6,683 bases of DNA. Source: Planctomycetia bacterium (GTDB lineage Bacteria > Planctomycetota > Planctomycetia > Gemmatales > Gemmataceae). Location: assembly GCA_022616395.1 (NCBI GenBank), contig JAKEEV010000760.1, positions 1 to 6,683 of the forward strand, read 5' to 3'. Below are positions 1 to 5,468 of the stretch, piece by piece (the stretch's first letter is position 1; the number at the start of each line of letters is the position of its first letter). Position numbers and translations under genes: made by a program. The notes beneath the pieces were generated by a model, which made no database searches, was not told the DNA's origin, and saw only the letters and a list, made by a program, of their open reading frames with translations.

Positions 1-1
1 A

Positions 2-73
2 GGGGCCAGGTGGCCTTTATGGCGAGCAAACGCTGGAATTCATGGGGTTTAGAAAGGCCACCCCCCTGGCCCC
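2..73. repeat. long imperfect inverted repeat
   Basis: The left arm (2-18) reads GGGGCCAGGTGGCCTTT. The right arm (53-73) is its reverse complement, AAAGGCCA then CCTGGCCCC, interrupted by four extra C bases at 61-64. This gives 17 paired bases around a 34-base loop (19-52). There is no T-tract on either side within view, so a simple intrinsic terminator is not supported. It could be an RNA hairpin, a protein-binding site, or one end of a small repeated element cut by the window edge. Confidence 0.6.
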
Positions 74-110
74 GATGCCTGGCGCTTGTCTGGCGCTGGG
101 TTGGGGTTTG

Positions 111-159
111 CCGGCGCGCAGGAAGGTCGGTCCGACGTGCCAGGAACGCGCCGGTTCCT
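111..159. repeat. nested and competing inverted repeats
   Basis: CCGGCGCG at 111-118 pairs with CGCGCCGG at 147-154. Inside this loop lies GTCGG-T-CCGAC at 126-136. AGGAAC at 142-147 can instead pair with GTTCCT at 154-159, which would exclude part of the first stem, and AGGAA at 120-124 can also pair with TTCCT at 155-159. Mutually exclusive pairings of this kind occur in attenuators and structured RNAs, but GC-rich DNA also produces such pairs by chance. Confidence 0.4.
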
Positions 160-167
160 TCTACTCC

Positions 168-196
168 AGTATGCGCCATTACTGTACAAAAGTCAA
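168..196 (-). promoter_or_regulatory. sigma-70-like promoter, minus strand
   Basis: On the minus strand a -35-like TTGACT (196-191) is followed after exactly 17 bases by a -10-like CATACT (173-168). The -35 matches five of six consensus positions and the -10 four of six. Transcription would start near 160 and run to the left, into the structured stretch 1-160 and off the window. It lies 60 bases beyond the WD40 stop, so it would serve the next feature to the left. This rests on the sequence match only. Confidence 0.35.
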
Positions 197-255
197 GTAT
201 CCCATCGGATTTGCCGAACCCCCCGCAGACGGAAACGAATCAATGCGATTGCGTA

Positions 256-1233
256 TTACTTCTCCGGGCTTAGGTTCCACAATTTGATCGTGTTGTCCCA
301 GCCGGTTGAAGCCAACGTTTTCCCATCGGTGCTGAACGCCAAGGACACTACTGTCGCTGTGTGCCCCTTGAGAGTGGCGAGTTCTTTGCCGGTGCTCACA
401 TTCCACAGCTTAATCTTGTCGTCGCCACTTCCCGAGGCCAGTGTCTTGCTGTCCGGGCTGAATACCAAGCACCATGCCCTCTCCGTGTTCCCCTTCAGTG
501 CGCCTTCTTCCTTCGCGGTCACCGGGTTCCAGAACCTGATTGTCTTGTCCCAGCCGGTCGATGCAAGTGTCTTGCCATCCGGGCTGTAGGCGACCGAACT
601 CACCTTGTCGGTATGCCCCTTCAGAGTAGCCTGCTCCTTGCCCGAAGCCACATCCCACAACTTGATCGTTTTGTCACTGCTTGCGCAAGCGACGGTCTCA
701 TCATCCGGGCTAAACGCCACACTCCAAACCCAGTCGGTGTGCCCCTCCAATGTGTCTTGCTCCTTGCCGGTGACGGGATCCCATAACTTCACCGTCTTGT
801 CCGCGCTGGCCGAGGCAAGGCTGCTGCCATCCGAACTGAACGCCACGCACTTCACCCGGTGTGTATGTCCCTTCAGAGTAGCCCGTTCCTTGCCCTTGGC
901 GACATCCCACAACCTGATCGTGTTATCATCGCTGGCCGAAGCGAGCGTTTTCCCGTCCGGACTGAACACCACGCAGTTCACCACATCCGTGTGGTCTGTG
1001 AAAACGGCGAGTTCCTTGCCCTTGCCCACGTCCCACAGGCGGACTTTCTTGTCGAAACTGCCCGAGGCGAGGGTCTTGCCGTCAGGGCTGAACGCCACCG
1101 ACGACACGAAGAATGTCGTGTCGACCTTGATAGTGGTCTTCACCGCTGGTTGGGAGAGTGCCTCCCTCTGCGAGCCGAGCAGTACCGCCAGCCCGAAAAC
1201 CCAGCACCCGGAGGCGAACATGTTCACACGCAT
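256..1233 (-). CDS. secreted seven-bladed WD40 repeat protein
   Basis: A 325-residue protein made almost entirely of WD40 repeats. It begins with a Sec-like signal peptide: basic start MRVN, hydrophobic WVFGLAVLLG at about 11-20, and a possible cleavage after Ala-Leu-Ser (25-27). Seven blades follow from about residue 39, most of them exactly 42 residues with the pattern GHTxxV-SPDGKTLAS-DKTIKLWD. Blade 1 lacks the GH start and the last blade stops after its third strand, so the segment at 29-38 may close the ring, as is common in propellers. No enzyme or kinase domain is attached, although planctomycete WD40 arrays are often fused to one. It is likely a protein-binding scaffold outside the cytoplasm, but its partner cannot be inferred. 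The start is supported by AAAGGA six bases upstream. It is the last of four co-directional genes, 91 bases after the sulfatase. Confidence 0.92.
   Translation of the reverse strand: MRVNMFASGCWVFGLAVLLGSQREALSQPAVKTTIKVDTTFFVSSVAFSPDGKTLASGSFDKKVRLWDVGKGKELAVFTDHTDVVNCVVFSPDGKTLASASDDNTIRLWDVAKGKERATLKGHTHRVKCVAFSSDGSSLASASADKTVKLWDPVTGKEQDTLEGHTDWVWSVAFSPDDETVACASSDKTIKLWDVASGKEQATLKGHTDKVSSVAYSPDGKTLASTGWDKTIRFWNPVTAKEEGALKGNTERAWCLVFSPDSKTLASGSGDDKIKLWNVSTGKELATLKGHTATVVSLAFSTDGKTLASTGWDNTIKLWNLSPEK
259..1122 (-). repeat. 126-bp coding repeats (WD40 blades)
   Basis: The WD40 gene is a tandem array with a 126-base period, one period per blade. Phrases such as the codons for SPDGKTLAS, HTD and TIKLWD recur at fixed spacing through seven units; the last unit is cut short at the stop. 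The fixed 42-residue length and close similarity between units suggest growth by internal duplication or gene conversion. The periodicity also explains the long open frames seen on the opposite strand. Confidence 0.85.
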
Positions 1234-1324
1234 CGGAGTTCCTTTCGGAGCGCAGTCGCGGGCATCGATCCGCAGCCGGCGTGGCGCGAGGCTCGGTACC
1301 CTCGGACCGCTTTGGCCTCGACCC
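1234..1324. other. spacer between sulfatase and WD40 genes
   Basis: These 91 bases hold the ribosome binding site of the WD40 gene (AAAGGA on the minus strand, 1245-1240). The only other structure noticed is a weak short inverted repeat near 1290-1310, without a T-tract. No clear promoter or terminator was found, which leaves read-through from the sulfatase possible. Confidence 0.5.
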
Positions 1325-2773
1325 TCACTTCTTCTTCGGTTGCGTGACTCGCAGTGGGGTCTTCACGTCGTTGGATTGCTTTGAGCCGGGCGTACTTCGA
1401 CCGTCGGCAATGAACCGCTCCATCTGTTTGGTGAGCTTCTGCACGACCTCCGGTTGATCGGCGGCAACGTTCTTCGTCTCGCCCAGGTCAGCCGTCAAGT
1501 CATAGAGTTCGTCGGCGGGAGCGTCCGGCGGGCCGGCGAAGATCAACTTCCACTTCCCTTGTCGGATCGCGAGCGTTCCGTTGGCCGCTTGATGAACTAC
1601 TGCCTCGCGTCCCTGTCGGTCGGGCTTCTCGCCTTTCAGAAGCGGCAGCAGGCTGACACTATCCTCGCCCGCGCCCTCGGGCAACTTCGAGCCGAGAATC
1701 GCGGAGGCTGTCGCGAGCATATCGGTGTGGCAGATCGTCTCGTCGCACACACTTCCGGCTTTCACCGTGCCCGGCCAGCGAACGATAAACGGAACACGAT
1801 GCCCGCCCTCGTAAATGTCGGTCTTGTATCCCCGCAGCGGCCCACTTACCGAATGCCCCGCCTTCTCCAGTGCCGGAAGGCCCGTGTACTTCGCGTGCCC
1901 GTTGTCGCAGGCGAAGATGACGAGCGTGTTCGCGGTCAACTTGTGCTTCTCCAGAGTCGTCAGCACCTCGCCCACCACCCAGTCCGTCTCCATGAAGAAG
2001 TCGGCCAGGTTGCTGATCCCGCTCTTGCCTTTGAACTTGGCAGATGGCGCGATCGGTTCGTGAGGAGAAGTGAGCGGGAAGTACAGGAAGAACGGTTTAC
2101 CGTCCTTCGCGCGGTCGGCGATGTAACCGGTTGCCTTCGTCGTCAGAGTTGGGAGGATCTCGTCGAACTTCCACCCCGGCAGCATCGCCCCCGGTCGGCC
2201 GTTGAGATCGCGAACGGTCTTCTCGGCGGTCGGATTCCCAACGGTGCGATCATTATCCAGGAAGCAGTACGGCGGATAGTTCGGGACATCGGTTCCAAAG
2301 TACCAGTCGAAGCCGCGTGTGGTTGGCCCGTTCGCGATGGCCTTGTCAAAGACCACTTTCCCTTCCGCCTTCGGCCAGTCCCAACCGAGATGCCACTTGC
2401 CGACGCACGCGGTGTGATATCCCTTCTGCTTGAACAGCGCGGGGACGGTGAGCCGGTTTGCAGCGATCAGCGGCGGGTCGTAAGGTCCGAGAACTCCGCG
2501 CCGGAGTTTGGTGCGCCAGGCGTATCGGCCGGTGAGGATGCCGTAGCGCGACGGGGAGCAGACAGCCGAACCGGAGTGAGCATCGGTGAAGCGCATTCCC
2601 TCCTTCGCGAGGCGGTCAAGGTTCGGAGTGGGAATCTTGGACTTCGGGTTGTAGCAGCCAGCGTCCCCATAACCGAAATCATCGGCCAGAATGTAGACCA
2701 CGTTGGGCGTCTCGGCCGTGGCCGCCGGCCCGACACATACGGCCAGGAGTGGAAGAGTGATCCAATACCGCAT
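1325..2773 (-). CDS. secreted sulfatase (formylglycine-dependent, S1-type)
   Basis: A 482-residue type I sulfatase that hydrolyses sulfate esters outside the cytoplasm; the substrate cannot be told from sequence. A signal peptide covers residues 1-20 with a likely cleavage after Ala-Thr-Ala. The N-terminal metal site is ADDFGYGD (30-37; D31, D32). The maturation motif CSPSR starts at C72, which would be oxidised to formylglycine, and is followed by TGRY. Further family residues are GKWHLG (125-130), SPHEP (236-240; H238), CDNG (289-292; D290, N291) and the GYK segment with K317. The C-terminal part shows the usual GKWKL and ELYDL elements. An in-frame ATG lies 30 bases upstream (2803) and would overlap the dapB-like gene by 11 bases. 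The start at 2773 is preferred because GAGGGA sits six bases before it and the signal peptide begins there. The activating enzyme is not in this window. Confidence 0.95.
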   Translation of the reverse strand: MRYWITLPLLAVCVGPAATAETPNVVYILADDFGYGDAGCYNPKSKIPTPNLDRLAKEGMRFTDAHSGSAVCSPSRYGILTGRYAWRTKLRRGVLGPYDPPLIAANRLTVPALFKQKGYHTACVGKWHLGWDWPKAEGKVVFDKAIANGPTTRGFDWYFGTDVPNYPPYCFLDNDRTVGNPTAEKTVRDLNGRPGAMLPGWKFDEILPTLTTKATGYIADRAKDGKPFFLYFPLTSPHEPIAPSAKFKGKSGISNLADFFMETDWVVGEVLTTLEKHKLTANTLVIFACDNGHAKYTGLPALEKAGHSVSGPLRGYKTDIYEGGHRVPFIVRWPGTVKAGSVCDETICHTDMLATASAILGSKLPEGAGEDSVSLLPLLKGEKPDRQGREAVVHQAANGTLAIRQGKWKLIFAGPPDAPADELYDLTADLGETKNVAADQPEVVQKLTKQMERFIADGRSTPGSKQSNDVKTPLRVTQPKKK

Positions 2774-2779
2774 GGGTAT

Positions 2780-2785
2780 TCCCTC
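2780..2785 (-). promoter_or_regulatory. ribosome binding site deciding the sulfatase start
   Basis: GAGGGA on the minus strand lies six bases before the ATG at 2773. It favours this start over the in-frame ATG at 2803, which would add ten residues in front of the signal peptide. Confidence 0.7.
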
Positions 2786-2792
2786 TGTGAAT

Positions 2793-3596
2793 TCATGAAG
2801 CAAATAGCAGGCGGTCCAGCCCGCGCACCAGTCCTGTTACGTCCATTACCTTTCTCACCGCCAACAGCGTGCCGCTGACATATGGAGCGGCACTCTTCCC
2901 CGCGTCGTGGCGGATCGTGAGCCGCTCATCGGGCAGCGCAAACAACGCTTCAACCGCCAACACGTAACCCGGCAACCGCACCGAATGTACCTGAGTGCCT
3001 CCAATCGATGCGCCTCGTGCCTCTGGATTGCCGTGAGTTCGTTCGATGGGAACCGCTAACTCCGCCGGGCCAATTTCGCCGAGAGCCTCCGCCAGTTCGC
3101 GCGCGGTGCCACTCGGCGCATCTGGTTTCCCCGCGTGGGAGTAATCAATCATCTCGCGCGAGGGAAGATACCTGGCCGCGATCAGCGCGAAGTGCTTCAA
3201 CAACGCGGCCGTGAGCGAGAAGTTACCGGCCGCGACCACTCCGAGACCGCCAGAAATAGCTGCACGCTCAAGGTCGGCATAGTCGGAGGCCGTCAGGCCC
3301 GATGTGCCGACCACCACGCGCACTCCACGAGCCAGAGCCTCCAGAGTGCGAGCTTTGACCGTGTCGGGAGTCGTGTAATCCACCAGTACGTCTGTTGGGC
3401 GTCCCAGTGCCTCAGCGAGTGTGGCGGAGACCGTTACGCCAGTGCCAGAGACGCCGAGAAGCTCGCCCACGTCACGGCCAGTTGATTGACGCGCGATTGC
3501 ACCGCTTAACTCAAAATCTGCGGAACCGAGAATTGCACGAGCGACCGCGCTGCCGGTCCAGCCGCTTGCGCCCGCGACACACACACGGATCGCCAT
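2793..3596 (-). CDS. dapB: DapB-family reductase, divergent active site
   Basis: A 267-residue protein, the usual length for 4-hydroxy-tetrahydrodipicolinate reductase, the NAD(P)H-dependent step towards diaminopimelate and lysine. The N-terminal Rossmann part shows VAGASGWTG (7-15), DYTTPDT (73-79), VGTSGLT (96-102) and GNFS (124-127). The substrate loop reads DYSHAGKPDAPSGTA (151-165). K157, DAPSGT and the HSVR segment (204-207) are kept. The canonical His-His pair is Ser-His here (S153, H154), so the position of the proposed catalytic acid is changed. The usual GEH segment after the VR motif is replaced by YVLAVE. The protein may be a divergent true DapB or a relative with another substrate. 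The neighbours are export-related genes, not lysine genes. A purine-rich GAGAGGAG sits directly before the ATG. The gap to the DUF1501 gene is 50 bases, and to the sulfatase 19. Confidence 0.85.
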   Translation of the reverse strand: MAIRVCVAGASGWTGSAVARAILGSADFELSGAIARQSTGRDVGELLGVSGTGVTVSATLAEALGRPTDVLVDYTTPDTVKARTLEALARGVRVVVGTSGLTASDYADLERAAISGGLGVVAAGNFSLTAALLKHFALIAARYLPSREMIDYSHAGKPDAPSGTARELAEALGEIGPAELAVPIERTHGNPEARGASIGGTQVHSVRLPGYVLAVEALFALPDERLTIRHDAGKSAAPYVSGTLLAVRKVMDVTGLVRGLDRLLFAS

Positions 3597-3646
3597 GTCT
3601 CCTCTCCGTCGCGAGCCGAGGACTGTACGACATTGCCCAGACGTAC

Positions 3647-5032
3647 TCAGAACAACTGGCGGATCGGTTCACCTTCGCTCAGGCGGAACGGTCGGTTGGT
3701 TTGATCGTGAACTTCGGTCGCGGGGTCAATTCCAAAGCGCCAGAAGATCGTTGAGGCGATGTCGGCGGGTGTTACTGGTTCGGTCGCGGGGTAGGCGCCA
3801 ATCTTGTCGCTCGAACCGAACACCGTACCACCCTTCACTCCTCCACCAGCCAGAAGAGCTGTGTAACAGTCCGGCCAGTGATCGCGACCAGCACTTCCGT
3901 TGATCTTCGGCGTGCGACCGAACTCGCCCAGAGCCAGCACCAATGTCGAGTCAAGCAGTCCGCGAACTTCCAAATCTTCAATGAGTGCCGAGAGAGCCTG
4001 GTCGGCCGGCGGAATTAACTGACGGTGCCGAGGGAAGAGTTTCTCGTGGCTGTCCCAGTTCGCGTCCTGTCCGTTGGTCTGGCCATCGAACGCCGCGACG
4101 AAGTTCACTCCCCCTTCGACCAACCGCCGAGCAAGCAACAGACTCTGTCCGAGTCGATGTCGGCCGTAGCGTTCGCGGAGTCGCTGCGGTTCCTTCTGAA
4201 TGTCGAACAGTCTGCGCACTTCAGGAGAAGCGAGCAACCGCACGGCACGATCCCGGTTGATTGCTCCGCGTTGGGCAGGTCCGGAAAGCGCAGAGTTATC
4301 AAGCCCGCGCAAGAGCGCGGCTCGATCACTCAGATCGGAAGCGCCCTCGAACGCCGCGATGCGGAAGTCCGGCGCGTTCGGGTCGCGGTCTACTTGAAAC
4401 CGGTCGAAAGCGCCTCCGAGCAGACCGGGCGTTTGCCCCGGCAACTGAACCACGTTGTAAAGCGTGTAGGGAAGCGCGACATAAGGCAGAATGCCGGCAC
4501 GCTCTCCCAGAGAAAAACTAACTGCCGAGCCGAGTGTGGGAATGCCGCGCGGGTCGTCCGTGAGCAATTCCTGATCGCCACCCGCGGGAGTCCGGCCGGT
4601 CAGAGCTTCGGCCGCAGCGGAGTTATGATTGCGCATCGGATGGTGGAGACTCCTTACCAGCGCGACGCGGTCCATCACGCGAGCCATTCGCGGCAGGTGT
4701 TCGGACACGCGCACTCCGGGCACAGCGGTTGGGATCGTGGCGTATTCCCCGCGAACTTCTCCCGGCGCGTTCGGCTTGGGATCGAATGTATCGAGATGGC
4801 TCGGTCCACCGTAGAAGAAGACCAGCACGCAGGACCGGAGCGTCGGTCGAGGACCGAAGGTCCGACCCGACGCGATACTGAAGCAGATCGCGTTCTTCGG
4901 CACGCCAACAGGAGTGGGCGAACTCGCGGCCCGTACCGGCGACAGCCCGGCGAAGCCCGCGCTGAGCGCACCGAACAGCTCTCTCCGAGAGAGTGCGGAA
5001 TTCGGAACGCGGAATGCCGAATCAGAAGACAT
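3647..5032 (-). CDS. DUF1501 protein with Tat signal
   Basis: A 461-residue member of the DUF1501 family, which is abundant in planctomycetes and distantly related to the alkaline phosphatase/sulfatase fold; no reaction is established. The Tat signal is SRRELFGALSAGFAGL (15-30), so export in folded form is expected. Family segments follow: FFYGGPSHLDTFDPKP (72-87), SLHHPMRNHNSA (128-139), WDSHE (326-330), GEFGRTPKIN (369-378), GRDHW (382-386) and GGGVKGGTVFGSSD (396-409). The conserved Asp, His and Glu residues in these could bind metal. An upstream in-frame ATG (5065) would add eleven residues. The start at 5032 is preferred because AAGGGG lies seven bases before it and the Tat n-region then has normal length. 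The codons between start and twin arginine consist of a 7-bp microrepeat. It is the first gene of the minus-strand block. Planctomycete DUF1501 genes often pair with DUF1549/DUF1553 cytochrome genes, and none is seen here. Confidence 0.92.
   Translation of the reverse strand: MSSDSAFRVPNSALSRRELFGALSAGFAGLSPVRAASSPTPVGVPKNAICFSIASGRTFGPRPTLRSCVLVFFYGGPSHLDTFDPKPNAPGEVRGEYATIPTAVPGVRVSEHLPRMARVMDRVALVRSLHHPMRNHNSAAAEALTGRTPAGGDQELLTDDPRGIPTLGSAVSFSLGERAGILPYVALPYTLYNVVQLPGQTPGLLGGAFDRFQVDRDPNAPDFRIAAFEGASDLSDRAALLRGLDNSALSGPAQRGAINRDRAVRLLASPEVRRLFDIQKEPQRLRERYGRHRLGQSLLLARRLVEGGVNFVAAFDGQTNGQDANWDSHEKLFPRHRQLIPPADQALSALIEDLEVRGLLDSTLVLALGEFGRTPKINGSAGRDHWPDCYTALLAGGGVKGGTVFGSSDKIGAYPATEPVTPADIASTIFWRFGIDPATEVHDQTNRPFRLSEGEPIRQLF
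4996..5023. repeat. 7-bp tandem microrepeat
   Basis: Four consecutive degenerate heptamers are visible: CGGAATT, CGGAACG, CGGAATG and CCGAATC. They lie within the DUF1501 coding sequence and encode the residues around AFRVPNSAL before the twin arginine. Because seven is not a multiple of three, such an array gives a similar heptapeptide (of the SAFRIPH type) in every frame of the minus strand; another frame here does read HSAFRIPHS. Confidence 0.7.
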
Positions 5033-5039
5033 CGAGAGA

Positions 5040-5045
5040 CCCCTT
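5040..5045 (-). promoter_or_regulatory. ribosome binding site deciding the DUF1501 start
   Basis: AAGGGG on the minus strand is seven bases before the ATG at 5032. The competing ATG at 5065 is preceded by GGTGGGG about ten bases upstream, so the longer form is not excluded. Confidence 0.5.
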
Positions 5046-5069
5046 CGGAGAAGCACAACGAGCATGTCG

Positions 5070-5098
5070 GTTGTACCCCACCGTTACAGTCGATGCAA
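5070..5098 (-). promoter_or_regulatory. weak candidate promoter for the DUF1501 gene
   Basis: Minus-strand TTGCAT (5098-5093) and TACAAC (5075-5070) are 17 bases apart. The -10 matches four of six positions, but the -35 matches only its first three. A start near 5063 would give a short leader for the ATG at 5032 and would exclude initiation at 5065. The match is weak enough to be chance. Confidence 0.2.
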
Positions 5099-5327
5099 CG
5101 ATCTCAGGGTTGATCTTCTCGCCCGCGAGGGAGTCGCGCCGGCTGATCTCGGCACGGCGAGGGCAACGGGTTTCGTAACTCTCCGAAAATGGCCGACGGT
5201 TCGCTCTCTCGCGTTCTGTTTGTCTCCTGGGTGATTGTCCGACGCCAGTTCGTGGACTTCCGCGCCCACCCGAATTCCGTGACCGAGCCTCAACCGCTCT
5301 CGAAACTTGGAACCAGCCGACGAGGAC

Positions 5328-5343
5328 CGGCTCAGTTCTTGCT
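5328..5343 (+). promoter_or_regulatory. sigma-54-like -24/-12 element
   Basis: The stretch CGGCTCAGTTCTTGCT compares with the sigma-54 consensus TGGCAC, five bases, TTGC, A/T. The GG (5329-5330) and GC (5341-5342) are spaced exactly as required and the TTGCT part is perfect; two positions of the -24 box differ. It would start transcription near 5354, about 115 bases before the PAS gene. Planctomycetes generally encode sigma-54. No activator gene is in the window. Confidence 0.35.
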
Positions 5344-5355
5344 GACTGAACTGAG
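5331..5355. repeat. 8-bp inverted repeat
   Basis: CTCAGTTC (5331-5338) is perfectly reverse-complementary to GAACTGAG (5348-5355) across nine bases. It overlaps the sigma-54-like element, so it could be an operator covering a promoter or a hairpin near a transcript start. No T-tract follows, so it does not look like a terminator. Confidence 0.5.
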
Positions 5356-5468
5356 AAGTGGAGCCATACTCCTATTGGTCGTATTCCCGCTCGCGCATAA
5401 CGGTCTACTCAACACCTGCCATCCGGCTTCCCGTGGAATGTCGGATGATCCTCCCAGGTCGCCGGCCC

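Larger units (their letters stand above)
1..255. other. non-coding left end, structured
   Basis: No convincing gene is visible here. The plus-strand reading frames that cross it run into the antisense of the WD40 gene and have no family-like sequence. The region does contain a minus-strand promoter-like pair (168-196) and several inverted repeats: 2-18 with 53-73, 111-118 with 147-154, 126-130 with 132-136, and 142-147 with 154-159. It could be a leader for a gene beyond the left edge, a small structured RNA, or the spacer after the WD40 gene. No T-rich intrinsic terminator was found after the WD40 stop. Confidence 0.6.
5033..5468. other. divergent intergenic region
   Basis: This 436-base stretch lies between the leftward DUF1501 gene and the rightward PAS gene. 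Plus- and minus-strand open frames in it are short and resemble no known family. It should hold the promoters of both genes. Candidates are a weak minus-strand pair at 5070-5098 and a sigma-54-like site overlapping an inverted repeat at 5328-5355. Nothing else was recognised. Confidence 0.6.

Noticed and set aside
79..97. Direct repeat CTGGCGCT with an 11-base period
   Set aside because: There are only two copies of eight bases in GC-rich DNA, so chance is sufficient.
241..251. CAAT-GCG-ATTG as a terminator after the WD40 gene
   Set aside because: The stem has only four base pairs and no T-tract follows, so it is not supported.
86..589. Plus-strand frame starting in the left non-coding end
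   Set aside because: Most of it is antisense to WD40 blades, there is no good ribosome binding site, and the unique N-terminal part has no recognisable domain.
605..1384. Long plus-strand frames opposite the WD40 gene with repeating peptides
   Set aside because: The peptide repeats simply reflect the 126-base periodicity of the WD40 gene on the other strand.
1454..2878. A 474-codon plus-strand frame opposite the sulfatase
   Set aside because: It is antisense to a gene with clear catalytic motifs, is rich in Arg, Gly and Val, resembles no family, and is explained by high GC at third positions.
4025..5113. A 362-codon plus-strand frame opposite DUF1501
   Set aside because: It mirrors the DUF1501 coding frame, has no family-like motif, and is Arg/Ser-rich as expected of GC-rich antisense sequence.
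5309..5331. GGAACC as an ECF sigma -35 box
   Set aside because: No matching -10 element was found at the usual spacing.
5375..5401. TTGGTC and CATAAC as a sigma-70 promoter for the PAS gene
   Set aside because: The spacer is 15 bases and both boxes match poorly.
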